Below, piece by piece: positions 10,291 to 19,984 of a stretch of 22,500 nucleotides of DNA. The stretch is from Penium margaritaceum (lineage: Eukaryota; Streptophyta; Zygnematophyceae; Desmidiales; Peniaceae): positions 3,343 through 25,842 of the forward strand of contig SZWC01025682.1 of the NCBI GenBank assembly GCA_023375785.1, written 5' to 3'. Within the stretch, counting starts at the first letter, position 1; every line of letters starts with the position of its first letter. Both the position numbers and the translations under genes were made by a program. A model generated the notes under the pieces. That model saw only the letters and a program-made list of their open reading frames with translations, was not told the DNA's origin and searched no databases.

Positions 10291-10900
10291 AAAGGTGCAA
10301 CCGGCAACACAAAGGGCCCAAAAGGATTGGTTAGATAGTCCATCGGTGGGGAGGGTGCAAAGGAGAGAAGCTACGACCGGAGAGGGAAGATTGCAAAGAC
10401 GACGATGAAGAAGGTGCAAGTTAGCCGAGCAAGATTGAGTGACAAGGGGAACGCCATCAACCGCAGGTGAAAAGACAACGCGGGTTGAGAACCTGTTACA
10501 CGCCCTCACTAAGAGTTCAGTGACCATGGAGTACGACGCGGCCACTGGCGCAATCAATGACGGCGACGAGGCCGAGGATGTAGGTGGTGGAGAGCCCGCA
10601 CACGTCGAGATTCGGGAAAGATGCTAAGTTAAAATCAAGAATCGAGACATAGAGAATGGAGGATAAGGTGAGGAAGCTAGTGGAGGAGGTGAGGCAGACC
10701 GTGCAATCATCGAGCACAGAGAAGGGGGCCCCATCACCGGTTTACACAGAAGTGATTAGAGAGACTGGAATAAAGTCTATAAATAGGGCACAAACGCGAC
10801 ACATGTGATCTGTTGCAACATCGTCGACCACCCAAGATGGAGCCATGACACGCTTGGTGCTGGATACGAGACAATAGGTACAAAACAATAGGTAGGTAGC
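10290..10900 (-). pseudogene. pol: Copia protease and GAG-pre-integrase region
   Basis: The minus strand reads SWVVDDVATDHM around 10803-10834, the position and context of the copia aspartic protease active site (family form W.(I/L)DSGA(T/S)DHM). The catalytic Asp is kept but the following Ser-Gly is Asp-Val, so the triad is not standard. Downstream, FLTLSSILYVSILDFNLASF and CASGRVVLHG match the stretch between protease and integrase. LHLLHRRLCNLPSPVVASLL with a following C..C pair fits the GAG-pre-integrase zinc-binding domain. Stops and frame changes separate the pieces. Confidence 0.8.
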
Positions 10901-10969
10901 AGCAACGGGCAAGGATCGGGCAAGATAACGTTGGGAGAAGCGGGACAAGAGGTAGGGGCAGCAAGTAGA

Positions 10970-11700
10970 TCAAACAAAGGACACGTACCAATGTGCGGCG
11001 GGCGACGGGCCACTTAGCTCGACGTCAGCCATGATACGACAGAAGAGAGTGATGATGACATCCTCGGTAAGAGGACGGGCCGAAGGCATTGGTGGTTCAC
11101 GGACGGGGAAAGCAAGCGGAGGAGCGCCAGGGGCTACAACAGGTAGAGGATCACCAAAGGCAACGTAAGCCCGACCACGGAGGATGGCACGCTGGCGAGC
11201 AATCCACTCACGAAGATAAGGGACCGAGGGAAGCGGGCACGCATCGTGAAAATGACCCACAACCCCGCACTTCCAACACATGGGTGGACAAGGACCGTCA
11301 CCGTCACCACCACCTACGCCGTGCAGAGCAAGAATTGCAAGGGCATGAGCCACCGCATGTGGGAGGAGAGCGAGCAGAGTTTCGGACACAACCGGCTCAG
11401 AGGGAGGCTTGGAGACTGCCTGGAAGGAGCGAAGCCTATCCAATAGCACTAGCCAAACGTCCGCAGGAGTTTGATACGCAGCATGAAGGGTGAGAGCGAG
11501 GGGAAAGGAATTCAGAGCACCGGAAAAGACAGGTCCAAGACCAGCAATGATGAAGGTGAAAAAAGCATGATTGGTTTAGGAGGCGTCCGTAGTGAGAAAC
11601 TTGCTTTGTAGGATCTCCGCAAGGCTCAAGTAGGCACCCAAGAACTCGTCGAGACGGCGACAAACACCTCAAAGATCAACGAGGAGAGATGTGGCCAAGC
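10970..11700 (-). pseudogene. gag: Copia gag with CCHC zinc knuckle, interrupted
   Basis: Gag forms the particle and packages element RNA. One minus-strand frame runs from about 11690 to 10970 with stops only at TGA and TAA sites near 11670 and 11590. It reads RRLDEFLGAYLSLAEILQSK, then TNHAFFTFIIAGLGPVFSGA and ADVWLVLLDRLRSF, which fits the UBN2-type gag pattern of plant copia elements (spacer, 'GLGP.F', terminal LLD-L). A zinc knuckle follows (CWKCGVVGHFHDAC, CX2CX4HX4C, at 11237-11278). The open 159-residue frame 10970-11449 covers knuckle and tail. The knuckle is the best-kept motif in the element. Confidence 0.85.
11237..11278 (-). other. Zinc knuckle (CX2CX4HX4C) of gag nucleocapsid
   Basis: Cys58, Cys61, His66 and Cys71 of the 11449-10970 frame are spaced exactly as in retroelement nucleocapsid knuckles that bind RNA. 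All four ligands are intact although the surrounding element is dead. Confidence 0.92.
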
Positions 11701-12759
11701 AAAAGGAGTCACAGGACTAAAGAAAGGGTAGACCAGGCCTCACGAGGGCAAGCACGAAGGGTGGCAGTCTATGCGAACCGATCGAGCTGGCGAAAGGAGA
11801 AAGAAGGGGCAGCTGAATGGAGGAGGTGGAATGTAAGAGCGTTATGATCAGGTTGAGCAGAGGGAAGGGAGGGAGGGGGATCATAATGCTCCCAAGGCCG
11901 TGCATGTGTGCCTAGGACATGAAGCGAGGGGACCAATTAGAGAACGAGGTGCCCGGGATGTGTCCTAGAGCCGGACACAAAGGCATCGATGTAGCGAAAG
12001 GAGGGTGAAGACCAGACAAGCCAACTGAGTGACCACGAATGTCATTGCATTGAGGCGAGCCTTCGTGCGAGCAAGGGCAGCAACCAGATCATTAGGAGGA
12101 TGGGCGTTAACACGATCAACGCCACCGACCGGGAAGACACCGCCGGCAAGGATAGCGCCACTGGCATGCATAACACCACCGAGCGGAAAGGCACTACCAA
12201 CGGGGAGGGCATCGACGGCCGCGACAGCATTGGAAGGGGCGACGACACCACATGGGGTAACGACACCATGACGACAACATTGCCCGAAGCAAAAGCATGG
12301 CGAGGGGCAATGACACCACCAAAAGTGACAACACCACTAAGGCCGATGCCACCGCCGGGAGCGACTGCACCATCGAGGGCGATGACACCATCGGGGGCAG
12401 TGACATTCCCGGTGGTAACAGCACCACCGGTTGTGACAACACTACTAGGACCGACGACACTGTCGGAAGCGACGACACAGACGAGTGTAAGAACAACTCG
12501 CATAGGATCACTGGAGGTGCTAGCACCACTAACGCCAAGGTCGACAACACAAGCAAGGTGGACGATGGGAACGAATGGGGGAACGTCAGAGGGAGGAAAG
12601 GCAAGGGCATCGAGGATGGCCGCCGAGAAGGGGAACAAAGGGGTCCGAGCAGGGTGTCGGTGGCAGAAGGGCGGCAAAGGGGGTGCACAAAGCGCCTCGA
12701 GGGTTGCGGTGATGGCGGCCGCAACGGCAAACCGCGGGGAGAGGGTGACAGGATCATTA
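11701..12759 (-). pseudogene. Probable gag N-terminal region with degenerate repeats
   Basis: This stretch lies upstream of the recognised gag core in the element's sense, where the gag N-terminus belongs. The piece 11717-11905 has Leu/Ser-rich translation and frames that do not join. From about 12130 to 12490 the minus strand reads in Val/Gly-rich steps (GGAVTTGNVTAPDGVIALDG). On the plus strand this is a degenerate short repeat of gcgacnacacca-like blocks. No domain can be named; assignment to gag is by position. Confidence 0.4.
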
Positions 12760-13557
12760 ACCTAGCGAAGATAAATGGAGGCCAGGGGGCTCAGGACATA
12801 AGGGGACACAGCTAGATGGGTCCCGCTTGCAGGTGGCATGGGTTGTAGCGGCAGCGGCTAAGGCGACAGAAAGGCCAAGATCCTCCATGACATTACTGGA
12901 TGCAAAACGAGGGGCAAGGGACGCCAAGAATGTACAACTACAAGAGGAGTGAACGGTCAACGGAGGACAAGGGTAAACCATAATGTGAGGTGTGTCTTTA
13001 AGGGAGTGAATTAAGGGAAAGAGGGGAAGGAAAGGAGCAAGAGAAACGAGAACAAGAGGACAAAACAAATGATAAGAAGACCAACAGAAAAAATACCAAC
13101 GAAGAAGCATGACACGTGGTTGAGCGGGAGCGGCACAGAGTAAAGAGAAGGGAGCACTTTGGAGGGGAAGGAAAAAGATGAGAACAGATAGAGGGGGAAA
13201 AGAGGGGGGGGACAGATAAGGAGCAGGGGAGAAGGGAAGAGAGGGCGAGGATGACAGGGAAAGAGAGAAGGGAAGAAATAGAGAATATGAAGGAGGGGGT
13301 GACAAAGAGAGAAAGGAAGAGGGAGAGAGAGATGGGGGAGGGAGGAGGAGGGGGGGAAGAAAGAGCCCGCAACTAGAGGGGGAGAGGGAGAGGGCGGAGA
13401 GGAAGGGGGAAGAAGGAAGAAGAAAAGCAGACGACAAGAGGAAGCATAGAGGACACACGAAGAGGTAATAAGGGGAGAAAAGTGGAGAGGAGGGGGGAAA
13501 AAGGGTAAGAGGGAGAGAGAGAGGAGGCGGACAAGGTGAGAAAGGAAAGCAAGAGAG

Positions 13558-13560
<3 letters not shown>

Positions 13561-13622
<62 letters not shown>
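13561..13622. repeat. (GA)n microsatellite, about 30 units
   Basis: An uninterrupted run of alternating G and A extends from about 13561 to 13622. Shorter GA runs continue on both sides. Confidence 0.95.
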
Positions 13623-13624
<2 letters not shown>

Positions 13625-13652
13625 ATAAAAGAGAGAGAGAGAATCAGAGAGA

Positions 13653-13683
<31 letters not shown>

Positions 13684-13720
13684 CATAAAAGAGAGAGAGA
13701 GAATCAGAGAGAGAAAGAGA
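13609..13720. repeat. 60-bp tandem duplication within GA tract
   Basis: The blocks gagcataaaa and gaatcagaga recur at the same phase at 13621-13650 and 13681-13710, embedded in GA repeats, giving a 60-bp period. The two copies are nearly identical, so the duplication is younger than the LTR divergence. Confidence 0.9.
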
Positions 13721-14707
13721 GACAGAGGGAGGGAGGGAGAGAGAGAGAGAGAGAGAGAGAGGACGAGAAAGAGGGAGAAGAGACAAACAAAAGTGGGGAG
13801 GGATGGATGAGGAGAACAGGAATGGGGAGAGGGGAGATATTGGGGAGAGGAACGACCAGAGAGGAACAAGGGAGAGAGAGAGAGTTGAGGGATAGAGAGA
13901 GAGAGAGGAGATAGAGAGAAGAGAGAGGGGTGGAAGAAGTTGGGACGATGGTGGAGCTCGACGAAAGGGGAGAAGAGGGGGAGGAGGTGGCAGTAGTGAA
14001 CGACCAAAGGCATGATGCACTGAAGGACACAACGGGGGCCAAGTGGGAGAGGGGAGGACACGTGGGGATCAAAGGGGATGGCCAAGAGGAGAGAGGCGGA
14101 GCAGCACCGAGTGACAGGGGAGGAGCAACAAAAGTCGGATGAAGAGGGGGGGGGGCATAAGTGCAACAGACCAGGGTCGAACGTCGAGCTTAGCCGATGG
14201 AGCCGATAGAGCACTGAAAGGGACAATGCGATCAATGGAGCAGACAATGAGGTGCAAGAGAAAGCCGATGGGAAGGAGGGAGGGCAAGCAAACTAGGGAA
14301 GGATGGAGGGTCGAGGGAGGAAAAAGGGGAAGGAAGAGAAAAGGAGAGAGGGAGGGAGAGAGAGTAGAGAGGGGGAGAGAGAGAAAGAGGGAGGAAGAGA
14401 GAGGGAGACAAAGACAGAGAGGGAAAGGAGAGAGAGGGAGAGGAGAGAGAAAAGAGAGATTGAGGGAGGAGGAGGGAGGGAGAGGGGAGAGGAGCCAAGG
14501 AGAGAGGGGAGAAGGGAGGGGAAGGTAGGTACAGGAGGAGAAGAAGGAGGCGGAGTGCAGTGGGAGAGGGGCGAAGGAAAAGGGAAGGAAGGGGAATGCG
14601 AAGGATAGATATGGAGAGAAGAGGGAGTAGAGGAAAGAAAGGTGAAGGCCGGGAGGGAGAGAAGCAAGAGGAGATGCACGAAGGAGAAGACGGTAAGGGG
14701 AGAGAGG

Positions 14708-14752
<45 letters not shown>

Positions 14753-14937
14753 AGAGGGAGAGAGTGAGAAAGAGAAAGGAGAGAGTGCGAAGTAAAGGAA
14801 GGGCAAAAATAGGGCCCGGGGAAAGGGAGAGGGAGAACGAGGGGACGGAGCAGGACAAGAGAAGAGGGAAAGGCAAGGAAGAGAAAGCAACAAGAGGAGC
14901 CCACACGCACGCAGAGAAGAACGAAGGGGAATGAGAC

Positions 14938-15120
14938 AGGAGCGAAGGTGGCTGGATGCGCTATAGATGAGGAGGAAGGCACTGAAGGAGGTGAAGACGT
15001 GGGAGGAGCGCCAGCGACCACAAAGCCATCAGAGGTGTAGGCTGTGGGAGAGGTCGGGGGAGGGCGACAGCGATCCATGTAGAGAGCGTCGTAAGTCAGC
15101 TGCTCGAAGATACGAGCATG
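14938..15120 (-). repeat. Displaced copy of integrase tail and linker start
   Basis: This segment is a diverged direct copy of 9370-9553. Shared blocks include gcgatccatgt, cgtaagtcag, tgctcgaaga and gaggtgtaggctgtgg. On the minus strand it encodes FEQLTYDALYMDR and PTAYTSDGFVVAGAPP, against FEQLTYGAFHMDR and TTAYTSDGLVVVGAPP in the main copy. It abuts the primer binding site, where a gag leader is expected. The homology ends at catg (15117-15120; 9550-9553 in the main copy). This indicates recombination or template switching within the element lineage. Confidence 0.85.
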
Positions 15121-15128
15121 GTATCAAA

Positions 15129-15140
15129 GCTCTAACACCA
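15129..15140 (-). other. Primer binding site, initiator tRNA-Met type
   Basis: Immediately inside the right LTR the minus strand reads TGGTGTTAGAGC, 10 of 12 bases matching TGGTATCAGAGC, the usual plant copia primer site for initiator tRNA-Met. This fixes the right LTR as the 5' LTR. On the plus strand the adjoining tggtatcaaagc (15119-15130) matches the same site 11 of 12, in inverted orientation and overlapping by two bases. Confidence 0.85.
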
Positions 15141-15627
15141 TGTTGAAGATGACAAGGTGAAGGGGAGGGAGAGGCTGTGAGAGGAGGGTTGGAGGAGAGC
15201 AGAGGAGGCGGGAGGCGGGTTCAACCAAGAGTTAGTCGTGGGACTAATTGTCCCTCTCCGATGTGAGGGGGAAGCGCTCCCAATAGTTGTGAGGAGGGAG
15301 GGCTCTTGAGAGTTGTGAGGGGGGAATCGAGGAGTTGAGAACTTGAGAAGGATTGAGGATGGAAAAATTGGGAACATTAAGTGGAAAAGTGTGAGAGAGC
15401 AGCTTGGTTGCGTGACCCGTAGCAAGTTGCACCCAAAACCTTGCGTGGCTTGCCACATGGTGTTGTGAACCACGCAAGACTCAAGCAAAACCGCTCGAGC
15501 AAAAGCCGAGCGTTTCCTCAAGGTACAAAGAGTTAGAAGACATACGTCTCGCAAGGAAAGAAGTTAGTCTAGGACTAAAACAGGCCTGCAACCATAGGTA
15601 GCGTCAAGTTTTCACTACTTTAGTACA
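15141..15627 (-). repeat. Right LTR (5' LTR of the copia element)
   Basis: The 487-bp partner of 5059-5569 begins tgttgaag and ends tttagtaca on the plus strand. In the element's sense it would carry the promoter, but I see no convincing TATA box. It has two full 26-bp units (from about 15260) where the left LTR has three. At its outer end it has a two-base difference (agtaca versus aaca). Confidence 0.9.
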
Positions 15628-16250
15628 TCGTTGGTCATGTTGGAGGGGCAAAAAACTCTTCAAGATACCACCTCTAATGACAATTTACCCAGTATAGTGA
15701 ACTCAATAACTTGGAGTTCCGTGGTCAGATTTAACCTCCAATTCATTTTGTGGTGCTTCCATAAACCATTCTAAAGCTCTTTGATTCTCTCATTGATCAG
15801 CTCGTTGTGTACGCCGTTTTGAGAAGAAATATTACTACTAGCAGGATCGAAGAGGCGTAACGTGTCATCATGTTTTATAAAAGACGGCTGGTGCATGTCC
15901 ATCCTTGTTACTGATGATTGTGTATGGAACACAATGCAAGAGGAAAACCTACAAAAATATCCTCGCCATGACGTTGGTTGTTTTTAAAAAACACTTTGAA
16001 ATTCTGGCCACCATAGCAAGCATGGCGCGACAACCCTATGGAGTGCCTTGAATTGTTGTCATAAAGTCCATGTTGATGTGGAACCATAGATTTATTTGAA
16101 TCTGAAGAGGTTGAACAATTCCTTTTCACCTCCCCGAACAAGATTTTTTGTCGTTCAAAACTATGGCAGATATGAAGAATGATGCCATGTTGATCTGCAT
16201 ATGGTCCCAAATGTGGCATTTGCGAGCTTTCCTAATGTCCTTTCTTTTCA
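15628..16250 (-). pseudogene. Ty3/gypsy integrase core, decayed
   Basis: On the minus strand one frame reads KGIVQPLQIQINLWFHINMD then FMTTIQGTP, and further on LLHCVPYTIISNKDGHA. These fit the gypsy integrase blocks GLLQPLPIP...W..ISMDFM and LHG.P..IISDRD. NGVHNELINERIKEL follows as the DGQTE.VN block. MDFM lies at 16060-16071 and IISNKD at 15901-15918. The first catalytic Asp is present; the second (SDRD) reads Asn. TAG and TGA stops interrupt the frame. The zinc-binding N-terminus upstream (about 16120-16230, HIWDHMQ...) is only suggestive. The frame's continuation lies on the other side of the copia element at 4540-5058. Confidence 0.8.
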
Positions 16251-17186
16251 GAAGTTTCCATCTTGACTGGTGTTGTATAACTCATCCAAAAGAAGATTTC
16301 TTCAACTAATTCTTTAATGGCACACCAAATCTGCAAGTGAATCAGTACCTTCATTATACATTGTCCAACTAGACCTGGGACTTCATGTGTATTCTCAAGT
16401 CTTCAGAGTTTTTTTTATTCATCTCAATCATAAGCACTTTTGATTAGTTTATCGATGAGCTTATTCCTTCATGCAAACATTTTTCACATAACATTCACAT
16501 GAATGCATGTTAGCACATCCACATGAAAATCTCTTAGACTGAAATCTATAATGGGCTTTATGTGATATGTAGTTACTTGAATGAACCATCCATGTTCACA
16601 AGTTTGTTCACTTCCCAATACACTTGTTGATACAAAACTTCACGAGTGAGTTAATTGGTCATACATGACTCTTCAAAACCCATTGTAGACAGGCTCACAA
16701 GGTAGAGGTCTTGTTTGAAAAACAACATGCTTGTCTGAGGTAGAGAGTTCGATCAATAACTAAGATCATACAAAATATTTGGTTCTTTTTCGGACAACAT
16801 TCTATGTCATGGTAAAAGCTGAACTTCATACACAATATTTGTTTCTTTTTCGGACAACATTCTATCCAGAAACTCTGTATACAAGTGCAATGTCTTCAAT
16901 GTGTGCATGACCACGAATATCCTTTTCATGTAATAGATTATGTAGCACCGATTTGCAATACTTCTCTTAACATATACATGAATGGTTCTTCTCCACCGTC
17001 ATAAAATCGGAGGAGAACGACTTCGATTGCTCGAATGAATATGTTAGTCGCCATGATGTAATACACCGTCGGATGTGCCATATGTAAGGCTTGTTCAAAG
17101 GAAAGTGGTTTATTCTTGTTTTGCTATCCTAATGCATTGTGAATCCATTGGTTTGGATTTTTCTTTCTTTTAAATCTATGGATTAG
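16251..17186. other. AT-rich stretch with no clear gene
   Basis: RNase H and RT of the minus-strand chromovirus should lie here, but I could not recognise them on either strand; they are missing or too decayed. A 40-bp direct repeat (16766-16865) is the only clear structure. Confidence 0.4.
16766..16865. repeat. 40-bp direct repeat, two copies 60 bp apart
   Basis: Copies at 16766-16805 and 16826-16865 share the cggacaacattctat block and differ at about two positions. On the minus strand both encode RMLSEKE. The small divergence implies a recent local duplication in otherwise decayed DNA. Confidence 0.9.
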
Positions 17187-17800
17187 ATGGAAAAACTGTT
17201 TTTAGGTGAGATTCTTGGTCTCAAATGTTTGATTTTGTGCTCATTTGGTACTTTTATTTCAACCATACAAGGTAGGTCATGTCCTTATGTGCTCATCAGT
17301 TTTGTTAATGTGAAATGTTCCAATGATGAGCTAGGTAAGCAATTCTACATTGCCAAAGTTAATGGTCATTATCATGAAAAAAATGTTCCATATAATGACA
17401 TTATATCACATTTTCAATGATCAAGAAACATATTGAAATTGAACTCATGAAGAAGTGTGGTCTCTCTCCAACCTCACTTTGCAGTTTTACAAGAGACTGG
17501 AGAAAGGCACTGACATGCAAGCAAAACCTCCAGAAATCAATGGAATTAGCTACATTTTTCTTAGAATTCCTTGATTCTAAGAGTAAGGGTTGGTATCTGC
17601 TAATCAACGAGGTTGTTCACTTTTTTAGAGTCAATGATTCTCTGTCCAGTGGCAATGATGTTGCCAAAGAACTCAATAAAAGAGCAAGCAATCATTCAAT
17701 CGTTCCCAATCACATATCTCATTTAACGATCTTAAGAAGTTTTCTAAGGAGTCCATTGTGCTCCTTTCGGGTGAATCAATCATGCGGATGCTGTTGAGGT
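17187..17800 (+). CDS. Two overlapping unrecognised frames, possible gene fragment
   Basis: A 77-codon frame starts at ATG 17187 (preceded directly by an in-frame TAG) and ends at 17420. A 126-codon frame starts at ATG 17417 and ends at 17797, so start and stop overlap as ATGA. The first reads YIAKVNGHYHEKNVPYND near its end. The second reads HIEIELMKKCGLSPTSLCSF and MELATFFLEFLDSKSKGWYL. Both have ordinary globular composition in AT-rich DNA. Protein-like sequence continues in another frame beyond 17800 (KKFMKERPKTLTMAAMKISL). This could be one gene broken by frameshifts, exons of an unspliced gene, or chance. I recognise no family. Confidence 0.25.
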
Positions 17801-18000
17801 TAACGGCAAGAAATTCATGAAGGAGCGGCCAAAAACGTTGACCATGGCTGCCATGAAAATCTCATTGGAATGTTTTTGTCAAAAGAGCGTTTTCTTGAAC
17901 TCATGGTGTCCATTTGTAGTGGGAAATGATGTCTTTATGTTCTTAAGTAATGCATTTGACTATTTTCACTGTTTAGTTTGTCACTGTTAAAACATTTTGC

Positions 18001-18879
18001 CCCTGAAGGTTAGTCAAAATGTTCATATGCTCATTGAAAGACGTGTCAATTTTGATGGTAATGTTGTTCAACACCCAATAGTCCTCCCACCTCAGTATCT
18101 CACTGATTGTATTTATCACAAAACGTAAAAGTGCGATGCGCTGTGACTTAAGTAGCCTGATGAAACCTCGCGGAGTGTCTCGTCCACCTAGATTTTTAGC
18201 TTACTCATTTTTTGCTTGCTCATTTCATAGGTATCCTTGACCATCGTTATGTTGCACAACTTAGGGTCTTTTGGATGATGGACGCAATGCTGTTGAGGTT
18301 GTGCATAATAGAACCTCCCTTAAAACTCCTCTATAAGAGATGTATATTATGTAGAAATGGTACAAACGTTTGAGATGTTAAGGGCGATATAAGTAAGCAT
18401 GTTGCAAGGACTACTTTAATCTCCTCTACTTCCAGGAAATCCACATGGACAAGCTACATCATGCTCCTTATCAGAAGTTCCACTCGGCCACATCCATGGA
18501 TGTGGACTATGTGTGTCATCATGCGATTGTTGGACCTTCCTTTTGCTACTACCTTTTGTTCTACGTTTTGTCACTATTTCTATGTTATAAATTGCTTGAT
18601 TAGAGGTAGCATTGATTTCTTGCCATTTATGTTTACATAGAATGTCTTGGTACTCTAGTCTACATGAAGATTCTGCTTGTACATGACATTTGAGCTGAGG
18701 ATAATCTTGTGGTCGCTCATTACTCGAGTCCATCAAACCATTATTGTGTGTTTTATTTCTCTTTGCTGAAAGAGTCCTTTACAAAGTCGATCAATTTGAA
18801 AACTTCTCTGGATGGTATTCCCTTTAAACACCCTTGAATTAGTGCAATATCAACTTAACATGTGTTTTCTAAAACATTA
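18001..18879. other. AT-rich stretch, one unrecognised minus-strand frame
   Basis: A minus-strand frame of 106 codons (18736-18416) is Lys/Ser/Gln-rich, has several Cys and His, and matches nothing I know. The 14-mer atgctgttgaggtt occurs at 18287-18300 and at 17788-17801, with no wider similarity noticed. No chromovirus RT is recognised upstream of the plus-strand integrase. Confidence 0.3.
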
Positions 18880-19984
18880 TCTTATTTCATTCCAACATGA
18901 ACGCTGTTATGGTTGCCACTCCTTACGGATATGACACCATCCTAATCGTGGTGGAAAGATGTTTAGTATTCTCTGATTCCATGCTGCCATGAACCCATGT
19001 TATTGTGGAAGAGGCAACATGGTTGCTCTTGGACTAAATCATGGGGCTCTATTATCGGCCAAGTACAATCATCAACGATAGAGAAGACCGCTTCACGAGT
19101 TTGTTTTGGGGTGAACTAATGAGCTCCTATGGCAGATTGATCCAGATATCATTCACTTTCCACCGTTAGACAAACAAGCAAGTGGAGTAGACCAATCAAA
19201 TGGTTAAGCAGCTCCACTCTTTACTTGAGCCCCATGGCACCAGTTAGCAAGCTAAGTTGAAGACCAACAAACTACCATACAACTCAAGAACTTCCATCGC
19301 AACTAATAATACTACTTTTGAAGTGGTACATGACAAATTCCTTGCCACAACATTTGGATTGGAAAGCAGAGAAACATCCTTGTGGTCGACATCTGTTGGA
19401 GGGAATTTGCAATTGTTTTGTAGAGAATAAGGCAAACCTTTTCAACAAGTTAGGGAGCCATGATGCAAGCAGCCGACAACATTACAAAGATGACAGTTTG
19501 TACGGAGGCGATTGCATCCTCCTCATCATTGTAAGTATCAGCCTCCGATGTCATCACTTTACGATGCTAAAACCACGGTGATTGGGAACGTTTGAGATCA
19601 AGACAATACAAACACACATTTTTTGTTTCCGATAAGAAATGTCATTTCATATCTTGGTGTATGTGCTAGTATGGTATTTGTTTCATTTCTTCTAAATCAG
19701 CAAGCAGCAGCAACACATGATCCTAATAAGAAGTTTAATGGAGGAGACGTTACTCATCCACCCTTGGTGTAAGTAGATGGGGATACCGAGTATGTGATTG
19801 GATAAATCCTTTGATGTCAACGCCGTGGAAAAAGACCAAGTGTTTTGTTAAGTGGCATGGCTATGACTTGACACATAACATTTGGGAGGCCTAGGACAAC
19901 CTCCAACACGTCAATCATCTGTTGGAAGTTTGCTTTCATCCTCATTGGCCTATGGACGCTAGTGCACCAGGACGTCGCAACTAA
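18880..19984 (+). pseudogene. Second Ty3/gypsy integrase with chromodomain, decayed, plus strand
   Basis: The plus strand reads ATPYGYDTILIVVERC, then IINDREDRFTSLFWGELMSS, a following FTFHR then KQVE and TNQMVKQLHSLLE, and TTFEVVHDKF. This is the gypsy integrase series GYD.I.VVVDR, IISDRD.RFTS.FW, HPQTDGQTE.VN and TPFE.VYG. The Asp of IINDRE is at 19077-19079; the first catalytic Asp position reads Asn. The chromodomain (19773-19933) reads VDGDTEYVIG, then after a frame change CFVKWHGYD, HNIWEA and DNLQHVNHLLE. A TAA at 19982-19984 ends the frame. Several in-frame stops show decay. It is closely similar in motif wording to the minus-strand remnant, so it is probably the same family in the opposite orientation. 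Confidence 0.82.

Larger units (their letters stand above)
12760..14937 (-). other. Long GA/CT-rich tract in copia internal region
   Basis: More than 2 kb is nearly all G and A on the plus strand, most extreme at 13000-14900. It includes a pure GA microsatellite and a 60-bp duplication. A minus-strand frame open from 14247 to 12757 (496 codons) is Ser/Leu/Pro only; it stays open because CT-rich sequence lacks stop codons, so I do not call it a gene. In composition the tract matches the integrase-RT linker at 7721-9369. It sits next to a displaced copy of the integrase tail, so it may be an expanded copy of that linker. Confidence 0.6.
5059..15627 (-). mobile_element. Degenerate Ty1/copia LTR retrotransposon, about 10.6 kb
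   Basis: Two direct repeats (5059-5569 and 15141-15627), each TG...CA when read on the minus strand, bound an internal region. It carries, in transcript order on the minus strand, a gag CCHC knuckle, protease, GAG-pre-integrase, integrase, reverse transcriptase and RNase H. Integrase before RT defines Ty1/copia. The element is about twice the usual 5-6 kb because of two GA/CT-rich expansions (7721-9369 and 12760-14937) and a displaced duplicate (14938-15120). Many stops, frameshifts and lost catalytic residues make it non-autonomous, and LTR divergence says it is old. Flanking target duplication is not intact: atcg lies at 5055-5058 and again at 15627-15630, the second overlapping the LTR's terminal base. 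Confidence 0.92.

Noticed and set aside
10775..10785. TATA-like ctataaatag on the plus strand
   Set aside because: It lies antisense within the copia protease region and no plus-strand gene follows.
12757..14247. 496-codon minus-strand open frame
   Set aside because: It consists of Ser, Leu and Pro runs from CT-rich DNA with few possible stop codons. Overlapping frames are equally open, it has no domain, and it lies inside the copia element.
17788..18300. Repeated 14-mer atgctgttgaggtt
   Set aside because: Similarity does not extend beyond about 14 bases; chance or trivial.
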